Positions 33,730 to 42,734 are shown, numbered from the stretch's first letter. The stretch: DNA of 64,000 nt from Duganella sp. BJB480 (GCA_003416985.1 QVIN01000005.1:591411-655410); one strand, 5' to 3'. The notes: generated by a model from the sequence alone, not told the origin. Translations and numbers: made by a program.

Positions 33730-36497
33730 TGCGCGGCCTGTTGTGCTGCCTGCTGCTGGCGCTGAGCAGGTTGTGCATGGCGGATGCCACGCAGGTCCAG
33801 TACCTGAGCGGCACGGACAAGGACCATCGCGTCGACTGGGAATTCATGGTCAACGGCGGGCGCAATAGCGGGACGTGGAAGACCATACCCGTGCCCTCGA
33901 ATTGGGAGATGGAGGGCTTCGGCACCTACCGTTACTACAGCGACTGGCAGGACGGCCCGGCGCCGGACAAGACCGGCATCTACCGCCACACCTTCAAGGT
34001 GCCGGCCGATTGGCGGGGCAAGCGGATCGATATCGTCTTCGGCGGCGCCATGACGGATACGCTGGTGAAGATCAACGGCCAGCCGGCGGGGCCGGTGCAC
34101 CAGGGCGGATTTTATGAGTTCCGCTACGACGTTTCGGCGCTGCTGAAGCTTGGCGCGGACAACCAGCTGGAGGTGACGGTCGACCGCTACTCCGCCGATG
34201 CATCGGTCAACCGCGCCGAGCGCGCCGGGGACTACTGGCTGTTCAGCGGCATCTACCGGCCGGTGTGGCTGGAGGCCAAGCCACAGCACAACATCGAGCG
34301 CGTAAGCCTGGACGCGAAACACAACGGCGACTTCGACGCGGATGTATTCATCGATGGCAGCCAGGTCGGCAAGGTGGTCGCTCGCGTGTTCACGCTGGAC
34401 GGAAAGCCGCTGGGCGCGGACATGGGCGCCGCCGTGGCGGACGGCAAGGCGCATGTGCGCGGGCATCTCGACGGAATAGCTCCGTGGTCGGCCGAATCGC
34501 CGCAGCGGTACCGGGTGCGCTTCCAGCTGCTCGACGGCGGCCGCGTGGTCCACGAAACCAGCAAGGTGATTGGTTTTCGTACGGTCGAACTGCGCAAGCG
34601 CGATGGCCTGTACGTCAACGGCGTGAAGGTGCGCCTCAAGGGGGCGAACCGCCATTCGATCTGGCCGACTTCCGGCCGGACCACCAGCAAGGAACTCAGC
34701 TACCTCGATGCGAAGCTGATGAAGGACATGAACATGAACGCGGTGCGGATGTCGCACTATCCGCCGGACGCGCACTTCCTCGACGTGGCGGACGAACTTG
34801 GCCTGTATGTGATCGATGAGCTGACCGGTTGGCAGAAGGCTTACGGCACCGGCGTCGCCACGCCGCTGGTGAAGGAGCTGGTGCAGCGGGACCAGCATCA
34901 TCCGTCGATCATCCTCTGGGCGAATGGGAACGAGGGCGGCTTCAATCTTGAACTGGACCGGCTGTATCCGATGTGGGATGCGCAGCGGCGGCCCGTGATC
35001 CATCCATGGGCGAACTTCGGCGGCATCGACACCGCGCACTATCCCACCTACGATTGCTGCGCGACGTCGCTGTTCCATGGCCGTGATGTGTTCATGCCGA
35101 CCGAGTTCCTGCATGGCCTGTACGACGGCGGCGCCGGCGCGGGCCTGGACGACTGGTGGAGGGCGATGCTGGCCAATCCACTCAGTGCTGGCGGATTTAT
35201 CTGGTCCTTCGTGGACGAGGGCATCGTTCGCGACGACAAGGGCGGCATGGTCGATGTGGCGGGCAACCAGGCACCGGACGGTATCCTCGGTCCGTACCGG
35301 GAGAAGGAAGGCAGCTATTATGCGATCAAGAAGATCTGGTCGCCGGTGTATTTGCCGTTGGCTGAGTTGTCCTCGCTGGCGCCGACGTTCGACGGCGGCA
35401 TCGTGATGGAGAACCGCTACGACTTCAGCAACCTGAATCGGCTCAAGCTAAGCTGGAAGTTGGTGAAATTCGGCGCGGGCGCCGGCCACACGGTTGTCGC
35501 GCAGGGCAGCGCCAAGGCGCCGGATGTCGCCGCCGGCATGCGCGGTGTGACCCGCATCGCCTTGCCGCAGGATTGGGCGCGGCAGGATGCGCTGTACTTC
35601 ACCGCGATGGACGCCGGCGGCCGCGAAATCTATACGTGGTCGTGGATGATCTCCAGCGCGGAAAAGGTCGCGTTGCGCATGCAGCCGGAACGCCCAGCGG
35701 CTGGCGCGGCCAGGCTGACGGAGAGCGCGGGCAGCTTCCTGCTGCAGGCAGGGACGGTGAGCGCCGCCATCGACAAGGCGACCGGCTATCTGCGTGAGCT
35801 GAAGAAGGGCGATGTCGTGGCGCCGCTGTCGAACGGTCCACGGCTGGTGGCTGGCAGCGCCACGTTGAAATCCATACAGGCGGCGGTCGAAGGTGGCGAC
35901 GTGGTGGTGAGGGCTGAATATGCTGGTAATCTGCGCAGGATTAACTGGTGCTTGAACGCGGCGGGCACGCTGAGTGTGAACTATGCGTACTCCGTCGAAG
36001 CCGGCAAGCAGGTCGATGCGCTGGGCGTCAGTTTCGACTATCCCGAACAGCAGGTGCGTTCCGTGCGCTGGCTGGGAAGGGGGCCTTACCGCGTATGGAA
36101 GAACCGCCGGCAGGGCGTGGAGTTCGATGTGTGGGACAAGGCGTATAACGATACCGTCTCCGGCTTGTCGTGGAACTACCCGGAGTTCAAGGGCTTCCAC
36201 GACCAGGTCTACTGGGCGCGGCTGGCGACGGCCAATCTGCCGCTCACCTTCATCAACCACGCCGACGACATCGCGCTGCGCCTGTTCACGCCGCGCGAGG
36301 CGAGCGGCGAAGGCTCCGAGCCGAAGGCCACGCATGTGGACTTCCCTCCGGGCGATATCTCGTTCCTGAACGCGATACTGCCCATCGGGACCAAGTTCCA
36401 TGCGCCGGATGAAATGGGGCCATCAGGCCGCCGCGCCCACACGCCCAACCTTGGCATCTGGCTGGAGAACACCATCGATATCGTGGTGGGCGATTAG
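33729..36497 (+). CDS. GH2 glycosidase (probable beta-galactosidase)
   Basis: The protein has 922 residues with a signal peptide (to about residue 18). GH2 domains occur in order: jelly-roll with PVPSNWEMEGFG (55-65), Ig-like domain, barrel with acid/base E402 in WANGNEGG and nucleophile E459 in MPTEFLHG, then further beta domains including a small-chain beta-galactosidase-like end. TGATG overlap with the GH95 gene shows coupling. Bacteroides ovatus uses a GH2 beta-galactosidase in its xyloglucan locus. A beta-glucosidase-like role cannot be ruled out, because no GH3 gene is seen here. Confidence 0.88.
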   Translation: MRGLLCCLLLALSRLCMADATQVQYLSGTDKDHRVDWEFMVNGGRNSGTWKTIPVPSNWEMEGFGTYRYYSDWQDGPAPDKTGIYRHTFKVPADWRGKRIDIVFGGAMTDTLVKINGQPAGPVHQGGFYEFRYDVSALLKLGADNQLEVTVDRYSADASVNRAERAGDYWLFSGIYRPVWLEAKPQHNIERVSLDAKHNGDFDADVFIDGSQVGKVVARVFTLDGKPLGADMGAAVADGKAHVRGHLDGIAPWSAESPQRYRVRFQLLDGGRVVHETSKVIGFRTVELRKRDGLYVNGVKVRLKGANRHSIWPTSGRTTSKELSYLDAKLMKDMNMNAVRMSHYPPDAHFLDVADELGLYVIDELTGWQKAYGTGVATPLVKELVQRDQHHPSIILWANGNEGGFNLELDRLYPMWDAQRRPVIHPWANFGGIDTAHYPTYDCCATSLFHGRDVFMPTEFLHGLYDGGAGAGLDDWWRAMLANPLSAGGFIWSFVDEGIVRDDKGGMVDVAGNQAPDGILGPYREKEGSYYAIKKIWSPVYLPLAELSSLAPTFDGGIVMENRYDFSNLNRLKLSWKLVKFGAGAGHTVVAQGSAKAPDVAAGMRGVTRIALPQDWARQDALYFTAMDAGGREIYTWSWMISSAEKVALRMQPERPAAGAARLTESAGSFLLQAGTVSAAIDKATGYLRELKKGDVVAPLSNGPRLVAGSATLKSIQAAVEGGDVVVRAEYAGNLRRINWCLNAAGTLSVNYAYSVEAGKQVDALGVSFDYPEQQVRSVRWLGRGPYRVWKNRRQGVEFDVWDKAYNDTVSGLSWNYPEFKGFHDQVYWARLATANLPLTFINHADDIALRLFTPREASGEGSEPKATHVDFPPGDISFLNAILPIGTKFHAPDEMGPSGRRAHTPNLGIWLENTIDIVVGD

Positions 36498-37720
36498 CCG
36501 GCGGCGGCCAGCCAGGCCCGATAGCGCCTGGTCAGCAGCGCCAGGCGGAATTGGCCGATCAGCATCGTCATCAGCGGAGAGTAACGGCGCGCCTGCGTGG
36601 CGCCGTTCCCCAATGCGCGCAACCTGCGCTTGACCAGCGCCATCATGGCGACCGACACCATCGTCTTATCCTTCCACTTCACAGGCGGCGGCAGCGCGGC
36701 CGGATCGCGGCCTGCGCGCCATTGCAGCGGCAGGTCCGGCACTTCGGCCAGCGCCGTGGCGATGCCCGCCACGGCGACGCCGCTGGCCAATACCTGTTCG
36801 GCCACGGCCTTGCGGGCGATGCCGCCGGTGGTCATCACCGGCATGCGCGCCACGGCGGCAAGCTCCTTGGCGAATTCCAGGAAGTAGGCTTCGCGCGCCA
36901 GTGTGCGGCCGTCGACGGTGCGGCCCTGCATGGCGGGGCTTTCGTAGCTGCCGCCGGACAGTTCGATCAGGTCCACCGGCAGTTCGTTCAGCAGCAGCAC
37001 GACCTGCTTCGCGTCGTCCTCGGAGAAGCCGCCGCGCTGGAAGTCGGCGGAATTCAGTTTGACGGACACGCAGAAGCCGGGCGAGACGCGTGACCGCACG
37101 GCGCGCACCACCTCCAGCAGCAGGCGCGCCCGATTGGCCAGGTCGCCACCCCAGTTGTCGCGGCGGCGGTTGGTCAGCGGCGACAGGAACTGCGAGATCA
37201 GGTAGCCGTGGGCGGCGTGGATTTGCACGCCGTCGAAGCCCGCCTGTTCGGCGGCATGGGCGGTGGTTGCGAAGCGCGATATGACTTCTTCGATCTGCGC
37301 GGTGCTCATCTCGACCGGTTGCGCGAACAGTTTGCTGTGCTTGCCCATGTCCAGCGCCACCGCCGACGGCGCCCAGGCGTTGCCGCCCATGTTGGCCATC
37401 ACTTGGCGGCCGGGGTGGTTAATCTGCATCCACACCTGCGCGCCTTGCTGGCGCGACGCCTGCGCCCAGCGCTGGAAAGGCTCCAGCGGCGTGCCTGCTT
37501 CCAGTGCCACTGTTCCCGGTCCCGTCATCGCGCGGCGGTCGACCATCACGTTGCCGGTGATGATCAGGCCCACGCCGCCTTCGGCCCAGCTTTGGTATAA
37601 ACGGTTTAGCGCGGGGCCGGGAAGCTGGCCGGCGTCGGCCATGTTTTCCTCCATCGCGGCCTTGGCCAGGCGGTTGGGGAGGGTGCTGCCGTTCGGTAGT
37701 GCCAGTGCGGTGTACATCAT
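36494..37720 (-). CDS. NADH:flavin oxidoreductase (Old Yellow Enzyme family)
   Basis: The protein has 408 residues: an FMN-binding TIM barrel with MQINHPGRQ near 96-104, GFDGVQIHAAHGYLISQFLSP with the substrate-binding histidines, and the phosphate-binding MTTGGIA. A C-terminal tail follows the barrel. Such enzymes reduce activated double bonds in electrophiles such as quinones or nitro compounds with NAD(P)H. It starts at 37720; a second ATG lies at 37717. Its promoter contains a MerR-type site, so the divergent MerR gene probably controls it. Its stop codon overlaps that of the GH2 gene on the other strand. Confidence 0.9.
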   Translation of the reverse strand: MMYTALALPNGSTLPNRLAKAAMEENMADAGQLPGPALNRLYQSWAEGGVGLIITGNVMVDRRAMTGPGTVALEAGTPLEPFQRWAQASRQQGAQVWMQINHPGRQVMANMGGNAWAPSAVALDMGKHSKLFAQPVEMSTAQIEEVISRFATTAHAAEQAGFDGVQIHAAHGYLISQFLSPLTNRRRDNWGGDLANRARLLLEVVRAVRSRVSPGFCVSVKLNSADFQRGGFSEDDAKQVVLLLNELPVDLIELSGGSYESPAMQGRTVDGRTLAREAYFLEFAKELAAVARMPVMTTGGIARKAVAEQVLASGVAVAGIATALAEVPDLPLQWRAGRDPAALPPPVKWKDKTMVSVAMMALVKRRLRALGNGATQARRYSPLMTMLIGQFRLALLTRRYRAWLAAAG

Positions 37721-37752
37721 GTCGGGTCCGGGCGTGGTGTGGAAAATAATGT

Positions 37753-37783
37753 ATGCTAAGGTTGAAGTTCACTTCAAGGTCAA
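37753..37783 (-). promoter_or_regulatory. MerR-type promoter with 19-bp spacer and dyad
   Basis: On the minus strand -35 TTGACC (37783-37778) and -10 TAGCAT (37758-37753) are 19 bp apart, the long spacing typical of MerR-activated promoters. The spacer contains the perfect dyad TTGAAGTTCACTTCAA (37762-37777). It points towards the flavin oxidoreductase gene, and the MerR gene starts 14 bases beyond the dyad on the other side. Confidence 0.75.
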
Positions 37784-37790
37784 GCGAAAT

Positions 37791-38174
37791 ATGAAAATAG
37801 GCGAACTGGCGGAGCGCTCGGGCATCGCGGCGTCGGCGATCCGCTATTACGAGCGCGCGGGCTTGCTGCCCAAGGCGGCGCGCGGCGTCAATGGCTATCG
37901 CACGTATAAGGAGGCGGCGCTGGAGCGCCTGCAGCTGATCCAGATCGGCCAGAACCTCGGCTTCACGCTGGAGGCGATCCGCGCGGTGACCGCGCTTGAA
38001 GGCGCGGCCTTCCACGATGGCCTGCTGCACAACCTCGATGCGCGGCTGGGCGAGATCGAGCAGATGATGGCCACGCTGAGCGCGCAGCGCGAGTCGCTGC
38101 TGTGCACGCGGCGGAAGCTGCAGGAATCCTGCGCGAACAATGACTGTCCGCAGGCGGAACTGAAACGCCTCTAG
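37791..38174 (+). CDS. MerR-family regulator
   Basis: The protein has 127 residues. The winged helix MKIGELAERSGIAASAIRYY and GYRTY is typical of MerR. A coiled-coil helix follows, with three cysteines near the C-terminal end (LLCTRR, ESCANNDC). They do not form the SoxR iron-sulfur motif. Thiol-based sensing of electrophiles would fit control of an Old Yellow Enzyme, but this is inference. The start is supported by homology; the frame also runs further upstream. Confidence 0.9.
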   Translation: MKIGELAERSGIAASAIRYYERAGLLPKAARGVNGYRTYKEAALERLQLIQIGQNLGFTLEAIRAVTALEGAAFHDGLLHNLDARLGEIEQMMATLSAQRESLLCTRRKLQESCANNDCPQAELKRL

Positions 38175-39340
38175 AAGCCGACGATGTCGCCGTCCAGCGG
38201 CATGCGGCGGCGCAGCCTGGGCGCTTGCGGCGACAGCTTAATCGTCGAGGTGTTGTTCAGCGCCTCGCCTTCGCTGCTGCGGCCTGCGGGCGTGTAGCTG
38301 TCGAACACAAAGGGCAGCCCTTGCGAGTCGGCGAAGCTGGCCTTGTCCGATACATGGAAGTGCAGGTGCGGCGCGCCGGCGCTGCCCGTCAGGCCCAGGT
38401 GCGCCAGCAGCGCGCCGCGCTTGACGCGTTGGCCCGACCTGACTTGAATGCTGCCCTGGCGCAGATGGGCGTAGTGGACGAAGACCCCGGGCGCTATCTC
38501 CAGCACCACGAAGTTGCCGTACAGGGCGCGCGTGCTCAGCTCCGCCGGCTCTTCCTGCGGCGACAAGGGCTTGCGGTCGGCGACGCCGTCCCGCATGTCG
38601 CGCACCACGCCGTCGGCGGCGGCCAGCACGTCGCTGTTCCAGCCTGCCCAGTCTTCGACGCGGCTCTCCGCCAGCTTCTCCACCGGCGCGTGGACGGCGT
38701 GGCCTTGCGCGTCCAATCCGAAGAAGTCGATGGCGTAGCGCTGCGGGATGGTCAGGCGGCCGTTCTGCGCGATCACGCCGCCCCAGTGGTGCGATTGCGC
38801 GTGGCCCGGTCCTTCGTCGGCCAGCCACAGGCCGCCGCGAAGCGGGGCGCCCAGCGTGACCGGCGGCCTGGCGTCGACCGGCACGGGAATGTCGCCGGCG
38901 GTTTGCGTTTCGCCCTTGGCGGTTTTGAAGGTGAGCGTGTGGCGCAGCGTGCGGGGTGGCTTGCGGCCCGCCGGCAAAGGCGCGGCGATCAGCAGCAGCG
39001 CGTGCGTGCCGCCGGCGATGGCGAGGCTGTTGTCGGCTTCCAGTTCCTTGTTGGGCCGCAGCAGGCTTGCCAGCGCGGGACCGCTGAAGGTGGCCAGCGG
39101 CCGGGCGTCGCCGTCGGCGTAGACTGCCGCCTCGGTCAGTTTCAGTACGCCGGTATCGGCGTAGAAATTGCCGATGTCCAGTTCATAGTACAGGCGGCGC
39201 ACGCCGTCGGTGCCGGTCACTGCCTGCGGCGCATGCGGGACGTGTGCCTCGACCGGTGCCTGTGCGGGCGCGGCATGGGCGATGGTGAACGCTGCCGCCA
39301 GTAGGGCGGCCAGGGACTGCTGCAAGGATGGGCTGCGCAT
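38171..39340 (-). CDS. M23-family metallopeptidase, secreted
   Basis: The protein has 389 residues from the ATG at 39340, which places a good signal peptide (LAALLAAAFTIAHAAPAQA) at the start; a GTG at 39382 is also possible. The C-terminal third is a LytM/M23 zinc domain with HYAHLRQGS and the closing HLHFHV motif, plus RYAIDF. The N-terminal part is a beta-rich domain of unknown role. M23 enzymes cut peptidoglycan cross-links, though some act only as scaffolds. Its stop and that of the MerR gene share the palindrome CTAG. Confidence 0.85.
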   Translation of the reverse strand: MRSPSLQQSLAALLAAAFTIAHAAPAQAPVEAHVPHAPQAVTGTDGVRRLYYELDIGNFYADTGVLKLTEAAVYADGDARPLATFSGPALASLLRPNKELEADNSLAIAGGTHALLLIAAPLPAGRKPPRTLRHTLTFKTAKGETQTAGDIPVPVDARPPVTLGAPLRGGLWLADEGPGHAQSHHWGGVIAQNGRLTIPQRYAIDFFGLDAQGHAVHAPVEKLAESRVEDWAGWNSDVLAAADGVVRDMRDGVADRKPLSPQEEPAELSTRALYGNFVVLEIAPGVFVHYAHLRQGSIQVRSGQRVKRGALLAHLGLTGSAGAPHLHFHVSDKASFADSQGLPFVFDSYTPAGRSSEGEALNNTSTIKLSPQAPRLRRRMPLDGDIVGF

Positions 39341-39398
39341 GTGTGACGTTTCCGGCTGGTGGCGAAGCACCGACAGTGTCACATCGCCGCCGTCCTTG

Positions 39399-40187
39399 TC
39401 AATCGGCGGTGACTTCGGCGTCGGCCAGGAAGTTGACGATGGCGGGGTTGACCACGGCGCCGTGGGTGATCGGCGCCATGTGGCCGCCGCGCGTTTGCAG
39501 CGCGATGGCGTCGGGCAGGGCGGCGGCCAGCGCCTCGGCCAGCAGGCGCGTGGAGGCCGGACTATGCGCGCCCGACATCACCAGCGACGGCATGGTCAGC
39601 GCCGACAGGTCGTCCAGCGTGGCCGCTTCGCCCAGCAGCGCCTGGAAGTCCAGTCGCACCTTGGCGATCATGCCGGCCATCTTGTCCTGCGCCGCCGGCG
39701 GCGCGGCGTCGAAGGCGCCGGCGCGGTTCCAGTAGTCGATGAAGATGCGGGTGGCGTCGCGGTCCTGCTGCGGGCCGCAGGCGTTGATGCGCTCCACCAC
39801 GCCGACGATTTCGGCGCGCGCCGGGTGCTGCGCCGGCAGCAGGTGGAAGGCCACCGGCTCGAACAGCGTGAGCGACAGCACGCGCCCAGGCATGCGGCGC
39901 GCCATGTGCAGCGCCGAGGCGCCGCCGAAGGAATGGCCTATCAGGTGGAAGGCCTCGCCTGGCTCCAGGCGCGAAGCGATGGCGGCGTTGACGGCGTCGA
40001 CTTCGTGCGCCAGCGTGTGGACGTAGCCGGCGTCGACGTCGGCCGGGAAGGGCGAGGCGCCGTAGCCCAGAAGGTCGACGGCGATGCAGCGGAAGCCGTC
40101 TTCAAGTTGCGACATCAGGTCGGCCCACTGGGCCTTGGAACTCATGGAGCTATGCAGCAGTACGACAGCAGGTTTCATTATTGGCAT
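39399..40187 (-). CDS. Alpha/beta hydrolase
   Basis: The protein has 262 residues with an alpha/beta-hydrolase fold. The nucleophile S86 lies in GHSFGG, an oxyanion-hole strand VVLLHSS near the start, and a likely catalytic histidine in RGGHMAP near residue 235. There is no signal peptide, so it is cytoplasmic. The substrate is unknown. It is divergent from a second hydrolase gene across 130 bp. Confidence 0.88.
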   Translation of the reverse strand: MPIMKPAVVLLHSSMSSKAQWADLMSQLEDGFRCIAVDLLGYGASPFPADVDAGYVHTLAHEVDAVNAAIASRLEPGEAFHLIGHSFGGASALHMARRMPGRVLSLTLFEPVAFHLLPAQHPARAEIVGVVERINACGPQQDRDATRIFIDYWNRAGAFDAAPPAAQDKMAGMIAKVRLDFQALLGEAATLDDLSALTMPSLVMSGAHSPASTRLLAEALAAALPDAIALQTRGGHMAPITHGAVVNPAIVNFLADAEVTAD

Positions 40188-40317
40188 GCTTGAAAAACGG
40201 AGCGCGTATTATACCGGCACTTGTGTAAACGGCCATGTGCCGCCATCTGTGGCCTATACCACGCACGTGGCGATTTTTCATTACCGTGCCAGCATGGAAC
40301 GAAGGTAGAGTAGAGGC

Positions 40318-41160
40318 ATGAAACATTCTAAAAAAGTGGCTGGATTGGCCGGGCTCGCCAGCGTGTTGTGGATGGGGCTGACCGCAGCGGTCGCCGCCAA
40401 CCAGAAGCGGCTGTTGTTCAATCCGCTTGGCAGCAAGCGCGAGGTGCTCAAGCCCTACAGCAGCGGCCACCGCACGCGGCCGATCGTGGTGCGCTCCAAC
40501 GACGGCACGCGGCTGTCCGGCTGGCTGATGACACCGCCGGTGGCGGGGCCGCATCCGGGCGTGATTTATTTCGGCGGGCGCTCGGAGGAGGTGTCTTGGG
40601 TGGCGCGCGACGCCGGCAAGCTGTTTCCCGGCATGGCCGTGCTGGCGGTGAATTACCGCGGCTACGGCGATTCGCACGGCGATCCGGCCGAGGAGCATTT
40701 CGTCGACGACGGCCGCATGCTGTTCGACTGGCTCAGCGAGCGCCATCACGTCGATTCCAAGCGCATCGCGGTGGTCGGCCGCAGCCTCGGTTCCGGCGTG
40801 GCGGTGCAGGTGGCGATGGAGCGCGACGCCAATTCCATCGTGCTGATCACGCCCTACGATTCCATCCTGGCCCTGGCCCAGCGCAAGTTCAAGGCGATCC
40901 CGGTGGAGTATGTGCTGCGGCATAAATTCGAGTCGGTCAAGTACGCGCACCACCTGAAGGCGCCGACCTATGTGCTGCGCGCCGCCTTCGACGACGTGGT
41001 GCCGCATTCGCACACCGACCTGCTGGTCGAGAAGCTCGGCCAGCTGCATGCGGACGAAATCGTGCCCGACTCCGACCACATGAACATCCCCTACCTGGAG
41101 GCGACGCAGCAGCGCATCGCCAGCTTCCTGGCCAGCCGCTTCAACCAGCCGCAATCCTGA
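40318..41160 (+). CDS. Alpha/beta hydrolase, membrane-anchored
   Basis: The protein has 280 residues. A hydrophobic N-terminal helix (about 8-27) could be an anchor or signal. S156 in GRSLGSG is the nucleophile, with an Asp near residue 228 (AAFDDVVP) and a His near residue 254 (SDHMNIP), as in the BEM46/ABHD13-like group. The substrate is unknown. Its 3' end overlaps the convergent DUF3422 gene by 20 bp. Confidence 0.86.
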   Translation: MKHSKKVAGLAGLASVLWMGLTAAVAANQKRLLFNPLGSKREVLKPYSSGHRTRPIVVRSNDGTRLSGWLMTPPVAGPHPGVIYFGGRSEEVSWVARDAGKLFPGMAVLAVNYRGYGDSHGDPAEEHFVDDGRMLFDWLSERHHVDSKRIAVVGRSLGSGVAVQVAMERDANSIVLITPYDSILALAQRKFKAIPVEYVLRHKFESVKYAHHLKAPTYVLRAAFDDVVPHSHTDLLVEKLGQLHADEIVPDSDHMNIPYLEATQQRIASFLASRFNQPQS

Positions 41161-42589
41161 CCGGCTTCTCGGTCAGCTGCTTGTGCAGCCGGCGCAAGCC
41201 CATCCACACGCCGATGAACACCAGCGGCGCGGCCAGCCCGGTGAGGATGTCGGGATTGACCGGGATGTTGCTGGCCTTCAGCGCCTTGCCCGCGTAGCCG
41301 ATCAGGCCCAGCGTGTAGTACGAGATCGCCACCGCCGACAAACCTTCCACCGCCTGTTGCAGGCGCAGCTGCTGGGCCGCGCGCGCGTCCAGCGATTGCA
41401 GGATCTTGCGGTTCTGCCGCTCCTGCTCGATGCCGACGCGCGTGCGCAGCAGGTCGTTGCTGCGGGCGATACGCTTGGCCAGCGTCTCCTGCCGCTGCGA
41501 CACCGAGGTGCAGGTGTGCATGGCCGGCGCCAGGCGGCGGCCCATGAACTCGGCCAGGGTCGGCATGCCGGCGATGCGGACCTCGCGCAGCTCCTGGATG
41601 CGCGATTGCACCAGGCTGAAGTAGGCCTGCGCCGCCGCGAAGCGGTAGCTGTTGTTGACCGACAGCTTTTCCAGCCGCGCGGCCAGGCTGGTGATACGGT
41701 GCAGCAGCGCCTGTTCCTCGCGCGCCTCGTTGGCCACGCCCTCGGGCAGGTCGCCCTGCACCAGCGTGGCGGTCAGGTCGGCCAGTTCGTTCTCGATGCC
41801 GTTGAGCAGCGGCTGGCTGGCTTCCGCCTGCGGCAGGCCCAGCAGGGCCATCATGCGGTAGGTTTCGATTTCCAGCAGGCGGCCGACCAGGCGGCCGGCC
41901 TGGAACTCGCGCAGGCTCAGGTCGCGCACCACGAAGCGGCTGAAGCCGTCGGGCTGGATCAGGAAATCGGTCCACACCTCGGCGCCGCTGCCGACGCTGC
42001 TGCCGACCAGCGATTTGCCCTGGAACAGTTCACGGATGGCATCGGTCGCGCCGGCGTCGTCAGGCTGGCCCTGGCACAGCAGCACATGGGCGGCCACGAT
42101 GATCTTGCCGTGCAATCCAGCCAGCCACTCCTGCGGCACATGCCGCAGCGGCATGCGCTCAAACGCCGGGGTCAAGTCTGACATTCGGACACGAGCGCTG
42201 CCGTTGTCGTCGCTACTGCCGACCTCGTGTCCGAATGTCAGACTTGACCCCACCGGGTCTTGGCGCTCGACGAAGGTGTAGGTGGCGAATTCGGTGTGGC
42301 ATTCCCATTTCAGGCGGAAACGGTCGAAGTCGTGGAAGAAGTAGCGCGCCTGCGGGGCGGGCGCGGCCACGCCGTAGTGCAGGCACAGCTGCTCCAGGAT
42401 CTGGTGCTGGGTGCTGCGGTGGTATTTTTGCGACGGCTGGTCCTGCTGCACGTACAGCGCGAAATGGGTCAGGCCTTCCGGCGCTTGCAGTTGCAGGAAG
42501 GGCCGCGAGTGGATTTCCGCCGACAGCGGCACCCGCATCGGATGGTTTAACTTGGCGAAATCGGCATTGGCGCGGTAAGCGAGAGACAT
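41141..42589 (-). CDS. DUF3422 membrane protein with in-frame palindromic insert
   Basis: The protein has 482 residues. The start at 42589 is supported by GGAAGG. It matches the DUF3422 family: HPMRVPLSAEIHSRPF near the start, long coiled-coil-rich helices and two C-terminal hydrophobic segments (about 415-465). The function is unknown. Residues about 113-140 are encoded by an 84-bp palindromic element (42168-42251) that also occurs twice elsewhere in the window. Since 84 is a multiple of three and the frame has no stop, the protein is extended by 28 residues rather than broken. Whether it still works is unknown. Confidence 0.88.
   Translation of the reverse strand: MSLAYRANADFAKLNHPMRVPLSAEIHSRPFLQLQAPEGLTHFALYVQQDQPSQKYHRSTQHQILEQLCLHYGVAAPAPQARYFFHDFDRFRLKWECHTEFATYTFVERQDPVGSSLTFGHEVGSSDDNGSARVRMSDLTPAFERMPLRHVPQEWLAGLHGKIIVAAHVLLCQGQPDDAGATDAIRELFQGKSLVGSSVGSGAEVWTDFLIQPDGFSRFVVRDLSLREFQAGRLVGRLLEIETYRMMALLGLPQAEASQPLLNGIENELADLTATLVQGDLPEGVANEAREEQALLHRITSLAARLEKLSVNNSYRFAAAQAYFSLVQSRIQELREVRIAGMPTLAEFMGRRLAPAMHTCTSVSQRQETLAKRIARSNDLLRTRVGIEQERQNRKILQSLDARAAQQLRLQQAVEGLSAVAISYYTLGLIGYAGKALKASNIPVNPDILTGLAAPLVFIGVWMGLRRLHKQLTEKPVRIAAG
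42168..42251. repeat. REPIN-like palindromic element, copy A (inside DUF3422 gene)
   Basis: The element is 84 bp long. Perfect 28-bp inverted arms beginning GGGGTCAAGTCTGACATTCG flank a 28-bp centre. Copies B (61310) and C (62605) share the outer 26 bp of each arm but differ in the centre. It lies in frame within a coding sequence. Confidence 0.9.
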
Positions 42590-42734
42590 GACCTTCCCCG
42601 GATTTGGACTGCGATCGAATGTGAAGAAACGTGCATGTTGCAGTGCAGTATAGCCAGCCGGCCTCGGCCGCACAACCATGCATTCCGCATACCTGTCATG
42701 CGGAACGCTGATGTTACCGGGGAAAAGATGTGCC

